Origin: Alphaproteobacteria bacterium
Lineage (GTDB): Bacteria > Pseudomonadota > Alphaproteobacteria > Rhizobiales > Beijerinckiaceae
Reading direction: 5' to 3'
NCBI GenBank assembly: GCA_021325385.1
Contig: JAJPHH010000032.1
Coordinates: forward strand, 1 to 64,000
DNA length: 64,000 bases
Shown here: in pieces, positions 18,340-27,525 of the stretch
Position numbering within the stretch: position 1 is the first letter of the stretch
Layout of the letters: every line of letters starts with the position of its first letter
Notes under the pieces: model-generated
What the model saw: the letters and a program-made list of their open reading frames with translations, nothing else
Database searches by the model: none
Told to the model about the DNA's origin: nothing
Made by a program: the position numbers and the translations under genes

Positions 18340-18560
18340 GGGGACAATAGGCCTCGACGCCGGCAGCCCGGCGCACGCGTCCGCGCCTCAAGTCCCCGGC
18401 TGCGCCGCGGGATAGTTGCGCAATCGCCGCGCGCGGACGCCGTCCAGCCATTGCCGGCCGTTCCGGATCCCCGTCTTGTCGCCCGGACGCGGCGCAAAAC
18501 ATCCCTTAAGATAGACCCTACCCGCGGACGATCCAGTTCGCGGGCTGAGAGGGGATCATC

Positions 18561-19541
18561 ATGACGAAAGGTCGCGCTATGGGCGCCGTTGCGGCGCTCT
18601 CGCTGGTTTGCTTTGGTTTCGCCGCCAGTTCCGTGCACGCGGCGCCGAGTTCGAACCGCGCCTGGGTGTCGGGACACGGCGTCGACCAGGCCAGCTGCGG
18701 CTCGCCTGCCTCGCCATGCCGCACCTTTCAATACACGCACGACAACGTCATCGCCCCAGGCGGCGAGATCGACGTGCTCGACCCCGCTGGCTATGGCGCG
18801 GTGACGATCACGAAAGCGCTCAGCATCGTCAATGACGGCGTCGGCACAGCCGGCGTGCAGGCGGCGTCGGGCGACGCGATCACGATCAACGCGGGCGCGA
18901 GCGACACCGTCACTCTGCGCGGCCTCAACATTGACGGGCTCGGAACTGGTTCGAACGGGATCGTCTTCAACTCCGGCGGCAGCCTGACTGTGGTCAACTG
19001 CGTCATTCGGCATTTCTTTGGGCAAGTGACGACCGGCAACGGCATCCTGATCCAGCCGACGTCCGGCCCGATGAACTTTCTGATTTCGAACGTGATCGTC
19101 TCGGACAATAGCTATGTCGGCGTCTATTTTTTGCCGACAAGCGGAACGCCCAGCGTCACAGGGGCCATCGATCATGTCATCGCGACTAATAGCTCGTACG
19201 GCATCGAGCTCGACCCAGCCGTTGGCAGTTTGACTGCTGCGATAAGCAACACCGTCGCCAGCAACAATTTCGGACGAGGCATCGGGGTGTCGCCCACTAC
19301 CAGTGGTCGTGTGGTCGTGTCCATCGACAATTCGACGATAAGCGGCAACGAGACGAGCGGCGTCTATGCCGGAGGTGCAGCGATCGTGCGGATGGGTCGC
19401 ACGGTAAGCTCATCAAATGGCTTCGGCGTCTATAACAGTACCTCGGGAAATACGCTCTATACCTATGGCGACAACCGCATCAACGACAACGGGACGGACG
19501 TCGCCGGAACCGGCGTCTTGAATATCACTGGGCCGCGATAA
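18561..19541 (+). CDS. Secreted right-handed parallel beta-helix protein
   Basis: N-terminal signal peptide (…VCFGFAASSVHAAPSS), then repeating short beta-strand turns (…GIVFNSGGSLTVVNCVI…GIELDPAVGSLTAAISNTVASNN…). Confidence 0.7.
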   Translation: MTKGRAMGAVAALSLVCFGFAASSVHAAPSSNRAWVSGHGVDQASCGSPASPCRTFQYTHDNVIAPGGEIDVLDPAGYGAVTITKALSIVNDGVGTAGVQAASGDAITINAGASDTVTLRGLNIDGLGTGSNGIVFNSGGSLTVVNCVIRHFFGQVTTGNGILIQPTSGPMNFLISNVIVSDNSYVGVYFLPTSGTPSVTGAIDHVIATNSSYGIELDPAVGSLTAAISNTVASNNFGRGIGVSPTTSGRVVVSIDNSTISGNETSGVYAGGAAIVRMGRTVSSSNGFGVYNSTSGNTLYTYGDNRINDNGTDVAGTGVLNITGPR

Positions 19542-19554
19542 TCGGCTTGTCTCG

Positions 19555-19583
19555 AGGGCGGACTGAAAGATTCGGTCCGCCCT
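19555..19583. terminator. Bidirectional hairpin between convergent genes
   Basis: AGGGCGGAC-tgaaagattcg-GTCCGCCCT, perfect 9-bp stem; loop nearly identical to the 7711 hairpin. Confidence 0.65.
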
Positions 19584-19610
19584 GCCTTCTCCCGAAGGGG
19601 CGGGGCGACG

Positions 19611-20276
19611 TTAGATCGTCTCGATCCCGGCCAGGCTCTTGCGCGCCCGGTCGATCGCGGTCGACAGCACTTCGGGACTCTGCGCGCCGGGCACGCCGAA
19701 ACGCGAGGCGACGATGAAGAACGGCACGCCGGTCACGCCGAGGCTTTGCGCCTGGGCGATTTCTTGGCGCACCTCCTTTTCGTCGACGTTGTCGGCGAGG
19801 CGCTCCTCGACGTTGTCGGCGTCCATGCCGGCTTGGCGCGCGACCTCGACCAGGATCTTGCGATCGCCGATGTCGCGTCCCTGCTCGAAATACAGGCTGA
19901 ACAATTTCTCGACCACCGCGTCCTGAACGCCGGCCTCCGCCGCCCAGCGGATCAGGCGATGGGCGTCGAGCGTGTTGGGGGCGCGTTCGATCTTGTCGAA
20001 AGCATAGGCGATGCCTTCTTCCGCGCCCAGCGCGCGCAGGCGATCATGGACCTGCTCGAGCCGGCCGTCCTCGCCGAACTTCTTGCGCATATAGTCCTTG
20101 CGGTCGAGGCCGTCCGGCGGAATTGTCGGGTCGAGCTGGTAGGGCCGCCAGCGCACTTCAATGTCGCCCGGCTCCTTGACCAGGGCGCGCTCGAGGCGTT
20201 TCTTGCCGAGATAGCACCAGGGGCAGACGACGTCGCTCACCACGTCGATCGTCAGAGCTTGGCTTCTCTCGGTCAT
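19611..20276 (-). CDS. DsbA-family (FrnE-like) oxidoreductase
   Basis: DVVCPWCYLGKKRLERAL (CPWC active site), YQLDPTIPPDGLDRKDYMRKKFG, GVTGVPFFIV. Confidence 0.93.
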   Translation of the reverse strand: MTERSQALTIDVVSDVVCPWCYLGKKRLERALVKEPGDIEVRWRPYQLDPTIPPDGLDRKDYMRKKFGEDGRLEQVHDRLRALGAEEGIAYAFDKIERAPNTLDAHRLIRWAAEAGVQDAVVEKLFSLYFEQGRDIGDRKILVEVARQAGMDADNVEERLADNVDEKEVRQEIAQAQSLGVTGVPFFIVASRFGVPGAQSPEVLSTAIDRARKSLAGIETI

Positions 20277-20312
20277 CTCGCGCCTCCATTCGCGCGTGAG
20301 GCGCGAAGAGCT

Positions 20313-22133
20313 TCACTGCGCCTTGCTCCATAGGGAATCAAGAGCGACGCCGAAGAGAGGCGTTTGTTCCGGCACGCCGATTTTGCTCGAATAGGCGACC
20401 CATTGGTCGGGCGCGTAGAACAACGGCACGACGTAGAAGCCGGAAATGAGCAGACGGTCGAGCGCGCGGACCGCGGCGACGAAATCTTCGCGACTGTCCG
20501 CCGCCAGCATCTTGTCGATCATCGCGTCGATCGCCGGCGAGGCGACGCCGCAAATGTTGTAGGCGCCCGGCATATTGGCCGAAATCGAGCCCCAGCGCGC
20601 GCGCTGTTCCGCGCCCGGCGAAGGGCTGGCGGTCCAGGCGGCGATCATCATATCGAAATTGAACGCGGTGCGTCGGCGCTGATATTGCACCTCGTCGACC
20701 AGCCGGACGTTCGCGGAAACGCCGATCCGGGCGAGGCTTTGCGCATAGGCGGAGGCGAGGCGCTCCTCCTGGCGATCCTTGACCAGAATTTCGAAGGCGA
20801 GTCGCCGGCCGGCGGCGTCCGCCAGCGCGCCGTCCTTGATCGCGTAGCCGGCGCCGCCGAGTTCGTCCAAGGCTTTGCGCGCGACATCGCGGTCGCGGCC
20901 GCTGCCGTTCGAGACCGGCGGCGCCCATGTTCCGTCCATCACGTCGGCCCTCGCCGCGCCGGGAAACGGCGCGAGCAACGCCCGCTCTCGGGCGGAAGCC
21001 GGACGTCCCGCGGCGGACAATTCGCTATCGTCAAAGAAGCTCTTCGCGCGCCGATAGACGCCGCCATAGAACTCGGCGTTGATCCATTCAAAGTCGAACA
21101 TCATGGCGAGCGCCTCGCGCACGCGCGGATCGGCGAAGATCGACCGCCTCGTATTGAAGGCGAAGCCCTCCATGCCCTTGGGCAAGCGGATCGGCAGCGT
21201 TTTTTTGACCACGCGGCCGTCGCGCATGGCCGGGAAGTCGTAGCCGTTCAGCCACAGCGCCGGATCGGTCTCGACGCGGAAATCGTAGAGGCCGGCCTTG
21301 AAGGCCTCGAACAGCGAGGCGGCGTCGCGATAATAATCGATGTCGATCTCGTCGAAATTGTAGAGGCCGCGCATGATCGGCAGGTCTTTGGCCCAGTAAT
21401 CGGGATTGCGCTTGAGGATCAGCCTTTGGCCGGGCTGGACCTCGGCGACCGCGTAAGGGCCGGAGGCGGTCGGGAATTGCAGCGTCTGGTCGTCGAAATT
21501 CTCGGCGTCCGTATGCGCTCTCGAGAGTACGGGCATCAGCGCGAGGGTCAGCGGCAATTCGCGATCCTCGGCGCCGGTCAGATCGAAATGCACTGTCAGG
21601 TCGTCAGGCGTGTCGATGTCTTTGACCGCGTCATAGGCGGCGCGCTGCTGCGGGCGGCCCTTTCGCTTGAGGAGGTTGAAGGTAAAGGCGACATCGGCCG
21701 CGGTGATCGGCGAACCGTCCGAGAACTTGGCCCGCGGATCGAGGTGAAAGACGACTTGATCCCGCGCGGCGTCGGTCTCGATCGATTTGGCGATCAGCCC
21801 GTAGAGCGTGAACGGCTCGTCGGCGGAGCGAAACATCAGCGACTGGTAGACATTTCCGATCAGGCCTCGCGCGGTGCTTAGCGCCTTGACGTTGAAAGGA
21901 TTGAGGCTGTCGAACGCGCCGAGGTAAGCGAGCCGCAAGCGGCCGCCTTTGGGCGCGTCGGGATTAGCGTAGGGCAGGTGGGCGAAATCGGCCGGCAGGG
22001 CCGGCGCGCCGTGCATGGCGATGGCGTCGGACCGCGCTTCCGGCGCCGCGGCCTGCGGGGCTGCGGGCGCTTCGGCGACGAATGCTAGCGCGGCGAGCGC
22101 CGCCAATCCCCGTCCGACCGATTTGAGATCCAT
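20313..22133 (-). CDS. Extracellular solute-binding protein family 5 (peptide/oligopeptide-type ABC SBP), orphan
   Basis: Signal peptide, then HGAPALPADFAHLPYANPDAPKGGRLRLAYLGAFDSLNPF...SDGSPITAADVAFTFNLL; no permease or ATPase genes adjacent. Confidence 0.9.
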   Translation of the reverse strand: MDLKSVGRGLAALAALAFVAEAPAAPQAAAPEARSDAIAMHGAPALPADFAHLPYANPDAPKGGRLRLAYLGAFDSLNPFNVKALSTARGLIGNVYQSLMFRSADEPFTLYGLIAKSIETDAARDQVVFHLDPRAKFSDGSPITAADVAFTFNLLKRKGRPQQRAAYDAVKDIDTPDDLTVHFDLTGAEDRELPLTLALMPVLSRAHTDAENFDDQTLQFPTASGPYAVAEVQPGQRLILKRNPDYWAKDLPIMRGLYNFDEIDIDYYRDAASLFEAFKAGLYDFRVETDPALWLNGYDFPAMRDGRVVKKTLPIRLPKGMEGFAFNTRRSIFADPRVREALAMMFDFEWINAEFYGGVYRRAKSFFDDSELSAAGRPASARERALLAPFPGAARADVMDGTWAPPVSNGSGRDRDVARKALDELGGAGYAIKDGALADAAGRRLAFEILVKDRQEERLASAYAQSLARIGVSANVRLVDEVQYQRRRTAFNFDMMIAAWTASPSPGAEQRARWGSISANMPGAYNICGVASPAIDAMIDKMLAADSREDFVAAVRALDRLLISGFYVVPLFYAPDQWVAYSSKIGVPEQTPLFGVALDSLWSKAQ

Positions 22134-22381
22134 CCGCCGACCATAAGGAATGGGCCCCATCGCGTCATGCGCCGTCCGGGGGGCGCGACTTTGCGTCGCC
22201 GCCGCCCTGGGCGGAAGAATTCTTGTTGGATTTTAAGGGCCAATATGGAAAGAGGGCGGCCGGACGGCTATGCGCCCGCCGTTCTCCGGCCGCATTGTCG
22301 CTCCAAGCAACGGCGCGTTTCTCAGAGCGATGGGCGGCTCTTTAACGAGCGGCGGCGGAAGTTAACTCGAAAGGACCCGTG

Positions 22382-23086
22382 ATGACGTCTCTTCTTGGGC
22401 GCTGGGGCGCCGTGGCTTTAGCCGGCGGGCTGGCGGTGGCGGGCGGCCCGGCTTGGGCGCAAAAACCGGCCCCGCCCGCGCCGACGGCGCCGGGCCAGGC
22501 CGCGCCGGCGCAACAGCAGCAAGGCCCGGTTAAGCTTGATCTCCAGCCTTCGCAGGCCAATTGGACCAAGATCTGCGGCAAGGATCAGTCCAACCAAAAA
22601 GAGGTCTGCTACACGACCCGCGATTTCGGCCAAGGCGCGGACCAGCCGCCGACGCTGGCGGTGGCGATCTACCAGATGTCGGGCGAGGATCGGCGCATCG
22701 CCAGATTCCTGTTGCCGGTCGCCTTGATGCTGCAGCCGGGCTTTCGCTTGATCATCGATAAGGGCGAGCCGATCGCCGGCCATTTCGCGATCTGCTTCCC
22801 CAATGGCTGTTTCGCCGAAGCCGACCTCAACGGCGCAGCGATCGCGGCTTTGAAGAAGGCGCAGACGGTCAGCGTTCAGGTCCGCAATCAGGTCAACAAC
22901 GAAGTCACCTTCAATGTGCCGATGAAGGATTTCGCCGCCGCTTTCGACGGCCCGGCGGTCGATCCGAAAGTGCTGGAGCAGCAGCAACAGGAATTGCAGA
23001 AGCAGCTCGAAGAAAAGGCCAAGCAGCAGCGCGAGCAGCTCGAGAAACAGCAGCAGAGCTCGGCTCCGGCTGCGCCGGCGAAGTAG
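22382..23086 (+). CDS. Invasion associated locus B (IalB) family protein
   Basis: Signal peptide, Pro/Ala/Gln-rich linker, NWTKICGKDQSNQKEVCYTTRDF...GFRLIIDKGEPIAGHFAICFPNGCFAEADL; Gln-rich coiled tail. Confidence 0.85.
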   Translation: MTSLLGRWGAVALAGGLAVAGGPAWAQKPAPPAPTAPGQAAPAQQQQGPVKLDLQPSQANWTKICGKDQSNQKEVCYTTRDFGQGADQPPTLAVAIYQMSGEDRRIARFLLPVALMLQPGFRLIIDKGEPIAGHFAICFPNGCFAEADLNGAAIAALKKAQTVSVQVRNQVNNEVTFNVPMKDFAAAFDGPAVDPKVLEQQQQELQKQLEEKAKQQREQLEKQQQSSAPAAPAK

Positions 23087-23112
23087 TCCAGAGCAAAGCG
23101 ACGCGCTTAGCG

Positions 23113-23138
23113 ATCGAGCCGGCTAAAGCCGGCTCGAT
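23113..23138 (+). terminator. Rho-independent terminator-like hairpin downstream of ialB-type gene
   Basis: ATCGAGCCGGC-taaa-GCCGGCTCGAT, perfect 11-bp stem followed by TCTTTCC. Confidence 0.7.
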
Positions 23139-23198
23139 TCTTTCCGAGGCGAGGGCGCCTCGCTCACGGCGAAGCGACGGAGGGATGGCGCGCGCGGG

Positions 23199-23531
23199 TC
23201 AACTAGCCCGCGGGGCGGCGCGCATGCGATAGAGGCCGTCGGAGGCTCGCTCGAATATCTCTTCGACCTGAGGATGGCGGATCGGCTCGCTCGAATCGTC
23301 CGGCAGCAGATTCTGCTCCGAGACATAGGCGATATATTGCGTCTCGGCGTTTTCGGCGAAGAGATGATAAAAGGGTTGATCCTTGGACGGCCGCACCTCG
23401 GCCGGGATCGATAGCCACCATTCCTCGGTGTTGGCGAAGGTCGGGTCGACGTCGAAAATGACTCCGCGGAAGGGATAGACGCGGTGCCTGACGACTTGAC
23501 CGATGCCGAACTTGGCGACGCGGGCTTTCAT
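23199..23531 (-). CDS. hspQ: Heat shock protein HspQ (hemimethylated DNA-binding YccV-like)
   Basis: AKFGIGQVVRHRVYPFRGVIFDVDPTFANTEEWWLSIP...QPFYHLFAENAETQYIAYVSEQNL. Confidence 0.92.
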   Translation of the reverse strand: MKARVAKFGIGQVVRHRVYPFRGVIFDVDPTFANTEEWWLSIPAEVRPSKDQPFYHLFAENAETQYIAYVSEQNLLPDDSSEPIRHPQVEEIFERASDGLYRMRAAPRAS

Positions 23532-23782
23532 GAAAAGCAACTCGGCTGGAGCCTCACGCCGCTCCGGCGCGCAGCGGGCAAAAAACGCTTGCCGACTCTC
23601 GGTTACGCGCGCCGCGCCGATCTGTCAATTCATCAAAAGGTTCAAGCGGATCGGCAGGCGCTCTCGACATTCGCTTTGAGTGAAAACGGCCGGGCCTCTC
23701 GCCGCCGGCGTTGCGCCCGCTGACGTCGCAAAAGGTTGAAAGCCCATAATCGGGAACAAAACGGGTCTAAAGGCGATTTTTC

Positions 23783-23823
23783 TTGACACTTCGACCTATT
23801 GCCGATGGATTCTACATTAGAAT
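23783..23823 (+). promoter_or_regulatory. Candidate promoter/operator of the kor operon
   Basis: TTGACA at 23783-23788 and the perfect inverted repeat ATTCTA-cat-TAGAAT at 23809-23823 in the AT-rich region upstream of korC. Confidence 0.45.
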
Positions 23824-23914
23824 GTGACTTATTGACCTGACCGGACGCGTTTGAACGTCCGGCCGAGAAGAGACAAACGGGAGGCGGGCGGCCAGACTTC
23901 CCGGGGAGAGTTGT

Positions 23915-25708
23915 TTGAAGGCGACCGACGTCTCCCATCCCGATTACTTCCATAAAGTGGTCGATTGTCAGTGGGCGTGTCCGGCGCACACGCCCGTGCC
24001 CGAATATATTCGGCTGATCGCGGCCGGCGATTATGTCGGCGCCTATATGATCAATTGGCGGTCGAACGTCTTTCCCGGCATTTTGGGACGAACTTGCGAC
24101 CGGCCTTGCGAGCCGGCCTGTCGCCGCGGCCGGGTCGAGGAGGAGCCGGTCGCCATCTGCCGCTTGAAGCGCGTCGCCGCCGATTACAAGGGCGACATCG
24201 CGCCGTTGCTGCCGAAGCCGCCGCAAAACCGCAATGGCAAGCGCGTCGCCTGCATCGGCGCCGGGCCGGCTTCGCTGACGGTCGCGCGCGATCTCTCCCC
24301 GCTGGGCTACGACGTTGTCATTTTCGACGGCGATCAGAAAGCCGGCGGCATGATGCGCAGCCAGATCCCAAAATTTCGCCTGCCCGATTCGGTGCTCGAC
24401 GAGGAGGTCGGCTATGCGCTCGGCTGCGGAGCGACCTTTGTCGCCAACCGATGGATCGATAGTCTGAAGGGGCTGCTCGGAGAAGGCTACGACGCGATCT
24501 TCGTCGGCAGCGGCGCGCCGCGCGGACGCGACCTCGATCTTCCTGGTCGCAAGGAGGCGGCGGCCCATATCCATATCGGCATCGATTGGCTGGCCAGCGT
24601 CTCCTTCGGCCACACGACGAAGATCGGGCGCCGCGTCGTCGTCCTAGGCGGCGGCAATACGGCGATGGATTGTTGCCGCTCCTCGCGCCGACTCGGCGGC
24701 GTCGACGTCAAGGTTGTCGTTCGCTCCGGCTTCGCTGAAATGAAGGCGTCGCCCTGGGAGAAGGAGGACGCCCTCCGCGAGGGCATTCCGATCCTGAATT
24801 ATCACGTGCCCAAAGCTTTCATCCAGGACAACGGACGCCTGCTCGGCGTCGCCTTCGAGAAAGTCGCGGCGTCGAAGGACGACAAGGGCGCGCGCGTGCT
24901 GACGCCGACCGGCGAACCGGAGGTTGTGGTCGAGTGCGACGACGTGCTGATCGCGGTCGGCCAGGAGAATGCGTTCCCTTGGATCGAAAAGGACGCCGGG
25001 ATCGCTTTTGACCGCTGGGGCATGCCCAAGGTCGATCCGCTCACGTTCCAGTCGAGCCGGCCTGACGTCTTTTTCGGCGGCGACGCCGCGCTCGGGCCGA
25101 AGAACATCATCACCGCGGTCGCGCATGGCCACGAGGCGGCGATCTCGATCGACGCCTATTGCCGGGGCGAAGACGTGCGGCTTCGGCCGCCGCCCATGAC
25201 CAATCTCGTCAGCCAGAAAATGGGCATCCATGAATGGTCGTACGACAACGCGATCACGGTAGACCGACGATTCAAAGTGCCGCATGCCGAACTGGCGATC
25301 GCGCTGAAGAATATTCGCGCCGAGGTCGAACTCGGGTTCGATCCGAAACTTGCGGCGGCGGAGGCGCAGCGCTGCCTCAATTGCGACGTTCAGACCGTCT
25401 TTTCGGCGCCCGATTGCATCGAATGCGACGCCTGCGTCGACATCTGCCCGGTGGACTGCATCTCGTTCGTGCCGAACGCCGACAGCGAAGAGCGCCTTCG
25501 CGCTTCGCTCAACGCGCCTTCGACCAATCCCTCTCAGGCGATCTATGTCTCGACGCCGGTCAAGACCGGCCGGGTCATGGCCAAGGACGAAGACCTTTGC
25601 TTGCATTGCGGCCTTTGCGCTGAGCGCTGTCCGACCGGCGCCTGGGACATGCAGAAATTCACGCTGGACATGGCGCAGGCAGGGACTTCATGCCAATCCA
25701 GAGCGTAA
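23915..25708 (+). CDS. KorC-like GltD-family NAD(P)/FAD oxidoreductase with C-terminal 2x[4Fe-4S] ferredoxin domain
   Basis: CQWACPAHTPVPEYI, GAGPASLTVARDLSPLGYDVVIFD, GGGNTAMDCCRSSRRLG, C-terminal CIECDACVDICPVDC and CLHCGLCAERCPTGA. TTG start likely. Confidence 0.85.
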   Translation: MKATDVSHPDYFHKVVDCQWACPAHTPVPEYIRLIAAGDYVGAYMINWRSNVFPGILGRTCDRPCEPACRRGRVEEEPVAICRLKRVAADYKGDIAPLLPKPPQNRNGKRVACIGAGPASLTVARDLSPLGYDVVIFDGDQKAGGMMRSQIPKFRLPDSVLDEEVGYALGCGATFVANRWIDSLKGLLGEGYDAIFVGSGAPRGRDLDLPGRKEAAAHIHIGIDWLASVSFGHTTKIGRRVVVLGGGNTAMDCCRSSRRLGGVDVKVVVRSGFAEMKASPWEKEDALREGIPILNYHVPKAFIQDNGRLLGVAFEKVAASKDDKGARVLTPTGEPEVVVECDDVLIAVGQENAFPWIEKDAGIAFDRWGMPKVDPLTFQSSRPDVFFGGDAALGPKNIITAVAHGHEAAISIDAYCRGEDVRLRPPPMTNLVSQKMGIHEWSYDNAITVDRRFKVPHAELAIALKNIRAEVELGFDPKLAAAEAQRCLNCDVQTVFSAPDCIECDACVDICPVDCISFVPNADSEERLRASLNAPSTNPSQAIYVSTPVKTGRVMAKDEDLCLHCGLCAERCPTGAWDMQKFTLDMAQAGTSCQSRA

Positions 25709-27525
25709 ACGACTTTGTCATCCGCTTCGCCAATGTGAACGGCTCAGGCTCGGCGAGCGCCAATCTCCTCTTCGCGCGCTCGATCTTGCGCATGGGCGTG
25801 CCGATCGCGCCGCGAAACATTTTTCCATCCAACATCCAAGGTCTGCCGACCTGGTACGAAGTCCGCGTCAGCGGCGACGGCCATTTGGGCGCGCGCGGCG
25901 GCGCCGACTTCGTCGTCGCCATGAACCCGCAGACCTTCGCCAATGACGTCAAGGCGATCGAGCCCGGCGGCTATCTCTTCTACGATTCGTCGCGCTACGT
26001 GCCGCCCGCGCAATTGCGCGACGACATCGTCGTGCTCGGAATGCCGCTGACCGAGATTTGCACGAAAGAATATCGCGATGCGCGCCAGCGCCAGCTCTTC
26101 AAGAACATCGTCTATGTCGGCGCGCTCGCGGCTTTGCTCGACATCGAGATCGCGACGGTCGAGAAGCTGATCGGCGATCAGTTCAAGGGAAAAGAGAAGC
26201 TGATCCAGCCCAATTTGCGCGCTCTGCGACTCGGCTATGAAGACGCGAAGCAGCGCTTCTCGTGCCCGATCGGCCTGCGCGTCAAGCGCAGCGACGCAGT
26301 CGGCGACCGCATTTTGACCGATGGCAATTTCGCCGCCGCGCTTGGCGCGGTCTATGGCGGCGCGACGGTCTGCGCATGGTACCCGATCACCCCGTCTACG
26401 TCGCTGGCCGAAGCCTTCGAGAAGAATTGCGCGCGGCTCCGGGTCGATCGAGAGACCGGGGAGAAGCGTTACGCCATCGTCCAAGCCGAAGACGAGATCG
26501 CCGCGATCGGCGTCGTCGTCGGCGCCGGCTGGAACGGCGCCCGCGCCTTCACGGCGACCTCCGGGCCCGGAATTTCCCTGATGCAGGAATTTCTGGGTCT
26601 TGCTTATTTCGCCGAGATTCCGGCCGTGATTTTCGACGTGCAGCGCGGCGGGCCGTCGACTGGCATGCCGACCCGCACTCAGCAGTCGGACGTCATCTCC
26701 GCCGCTTTCGCCTCGCATGGCGACACCAAGCACGTGCTGCTCTTTCCCGAGGATCCGGGCGAAGCCTTCGAATTCGGCGCGCTCGCCTTCGATCTGGCGG
26801 ACCGGCTGCAGACGCCGATCTTCGTCATGCTCGATCTCGACATCGGCATGAATTCGCATCTCTCGGCGCCGTTCCGCTGGGACGATTCCCGTAAATACGA
26901 CCGCGGCAAGGTCATGTCCTTCGACGATCTCGAATCGGGCAAGGATTTCGGCCGCTATCTCGACGTCGATGGCGACGGGGTTCCGTACCGCACAATTCCA
27001 GGAACGCATCCAACCCGCGGCGCATTCTTCACCCGCGGCACCAGCCGCGACCGCTACGCGAAATACACGGAAGAGGGCGGACCTTACGTCGAGAATATGG
27101 ACCGGCTCGCGCGCAAGTTCGACACGGCGCGCAAACTTGTCCCTCGGCCGGCGCTGCGCAAAGCGGCGAAGCCGACGCGGATCGGCGTCATCCATTATGG
27201 TTCGACGGCCCCCGCCATGGAGGAAGCGGCCGAATTGCTGGCGGCGGAAGGCGTGCATATCGACGCGCTGCGCCTGCGCGCCTTTCCTTTCGGCGCCGAA
27301 GTCGGCGAGTTCATCGCCGCGCATGAGCAGGTCTTCGTCGTCGAGCAGAATCGCGACGCGCAGATGCGCACGCTGTTGATCGCCGATCTCGGCGTCGACC
27401 CGGCCCAATTGGTCGCGATCCTCCATTACGACGGAACGCCGATCACCGCTCGTTTCATCCGCCGCGAAATCGCCGATCGCTCGCGCGGCTTCGCTGCGCC
27501 GTTGACCAAAGAGACCGTGTCGTGA
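25690..27525 (+). CDS. korA: 2-oxoacid:acceptor oxidoreductase subunit alpha (KorA-like, fused gamma-alpha)
   Basis: N-terminal gamma domain (NVNGSGSASANLLFARSILRMG), alpha domain AWYPITPSTSLAEAFE...FTATSGPGISLMQEFLGLAYFAEIPAVIFDVQRGGPSTGMPTRTQQSD. Confidence 0.88.
   Translation: MPIQSVNDFVIRFANVNGSGSASANLLFARSILRMGVPIAPRNIFPSNIQGLPTWYEVRVSGDGHLGARGGADFVVAMNPQTFANDVKAIEPGGYLFYDSSRYVPPAQLRDDIVVLGMPLTEICTKEYRDARQRQLFKNIVYVGALAALLDIEIATVEKLIGDQFKGKEKLIQPNLRALRLGYEDAKQRFSCPIGLRVKRSDAVGDRILTDGNFAAALGAVYGGATVCAWYPITPSTSLAEAFEKNCARLRVDRETGEKRYAIVQAEDEIAAIGVVVGAGWNGARAFTATSGPGISLMQEFLGLAYFAEIPAVIFDVQRGGPSTGMPTRTQQSDVISAAFASHGDTKHVLLFPEDPGEAFEFGALAFDLADRLQTPIFVMLDLDIGMNSHLSAPFRWDDSRKYDRGKVMSFDDLESGKDFGRYLDVDGDGVPYRTIPGTHPTRGAFFTRGTSRDRYAKYTEEGGPYVENMDRLARKFDTARKLVPRPALRKAAKPTRIGVIHYGSTAPAMEEAAELLAAEGVHIDALRLRAFPFGAEVGEFIAAHEQVFVVEQNRDAQMRTLLIADLGVDPAQLVAILHYDGTPITARFIRREIADRSRGFAAPLTKETVS

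Noticed and set aside
20364-21881. 505-aa plus-strand ORF
   Set aside because: Antisense shadow of the SBP_bac_5 gene.
25744-27426. 560-aa minus-strand ORF
   Set aside because: Antisense shadow of korA, which has unambiguous OFOR motifs.
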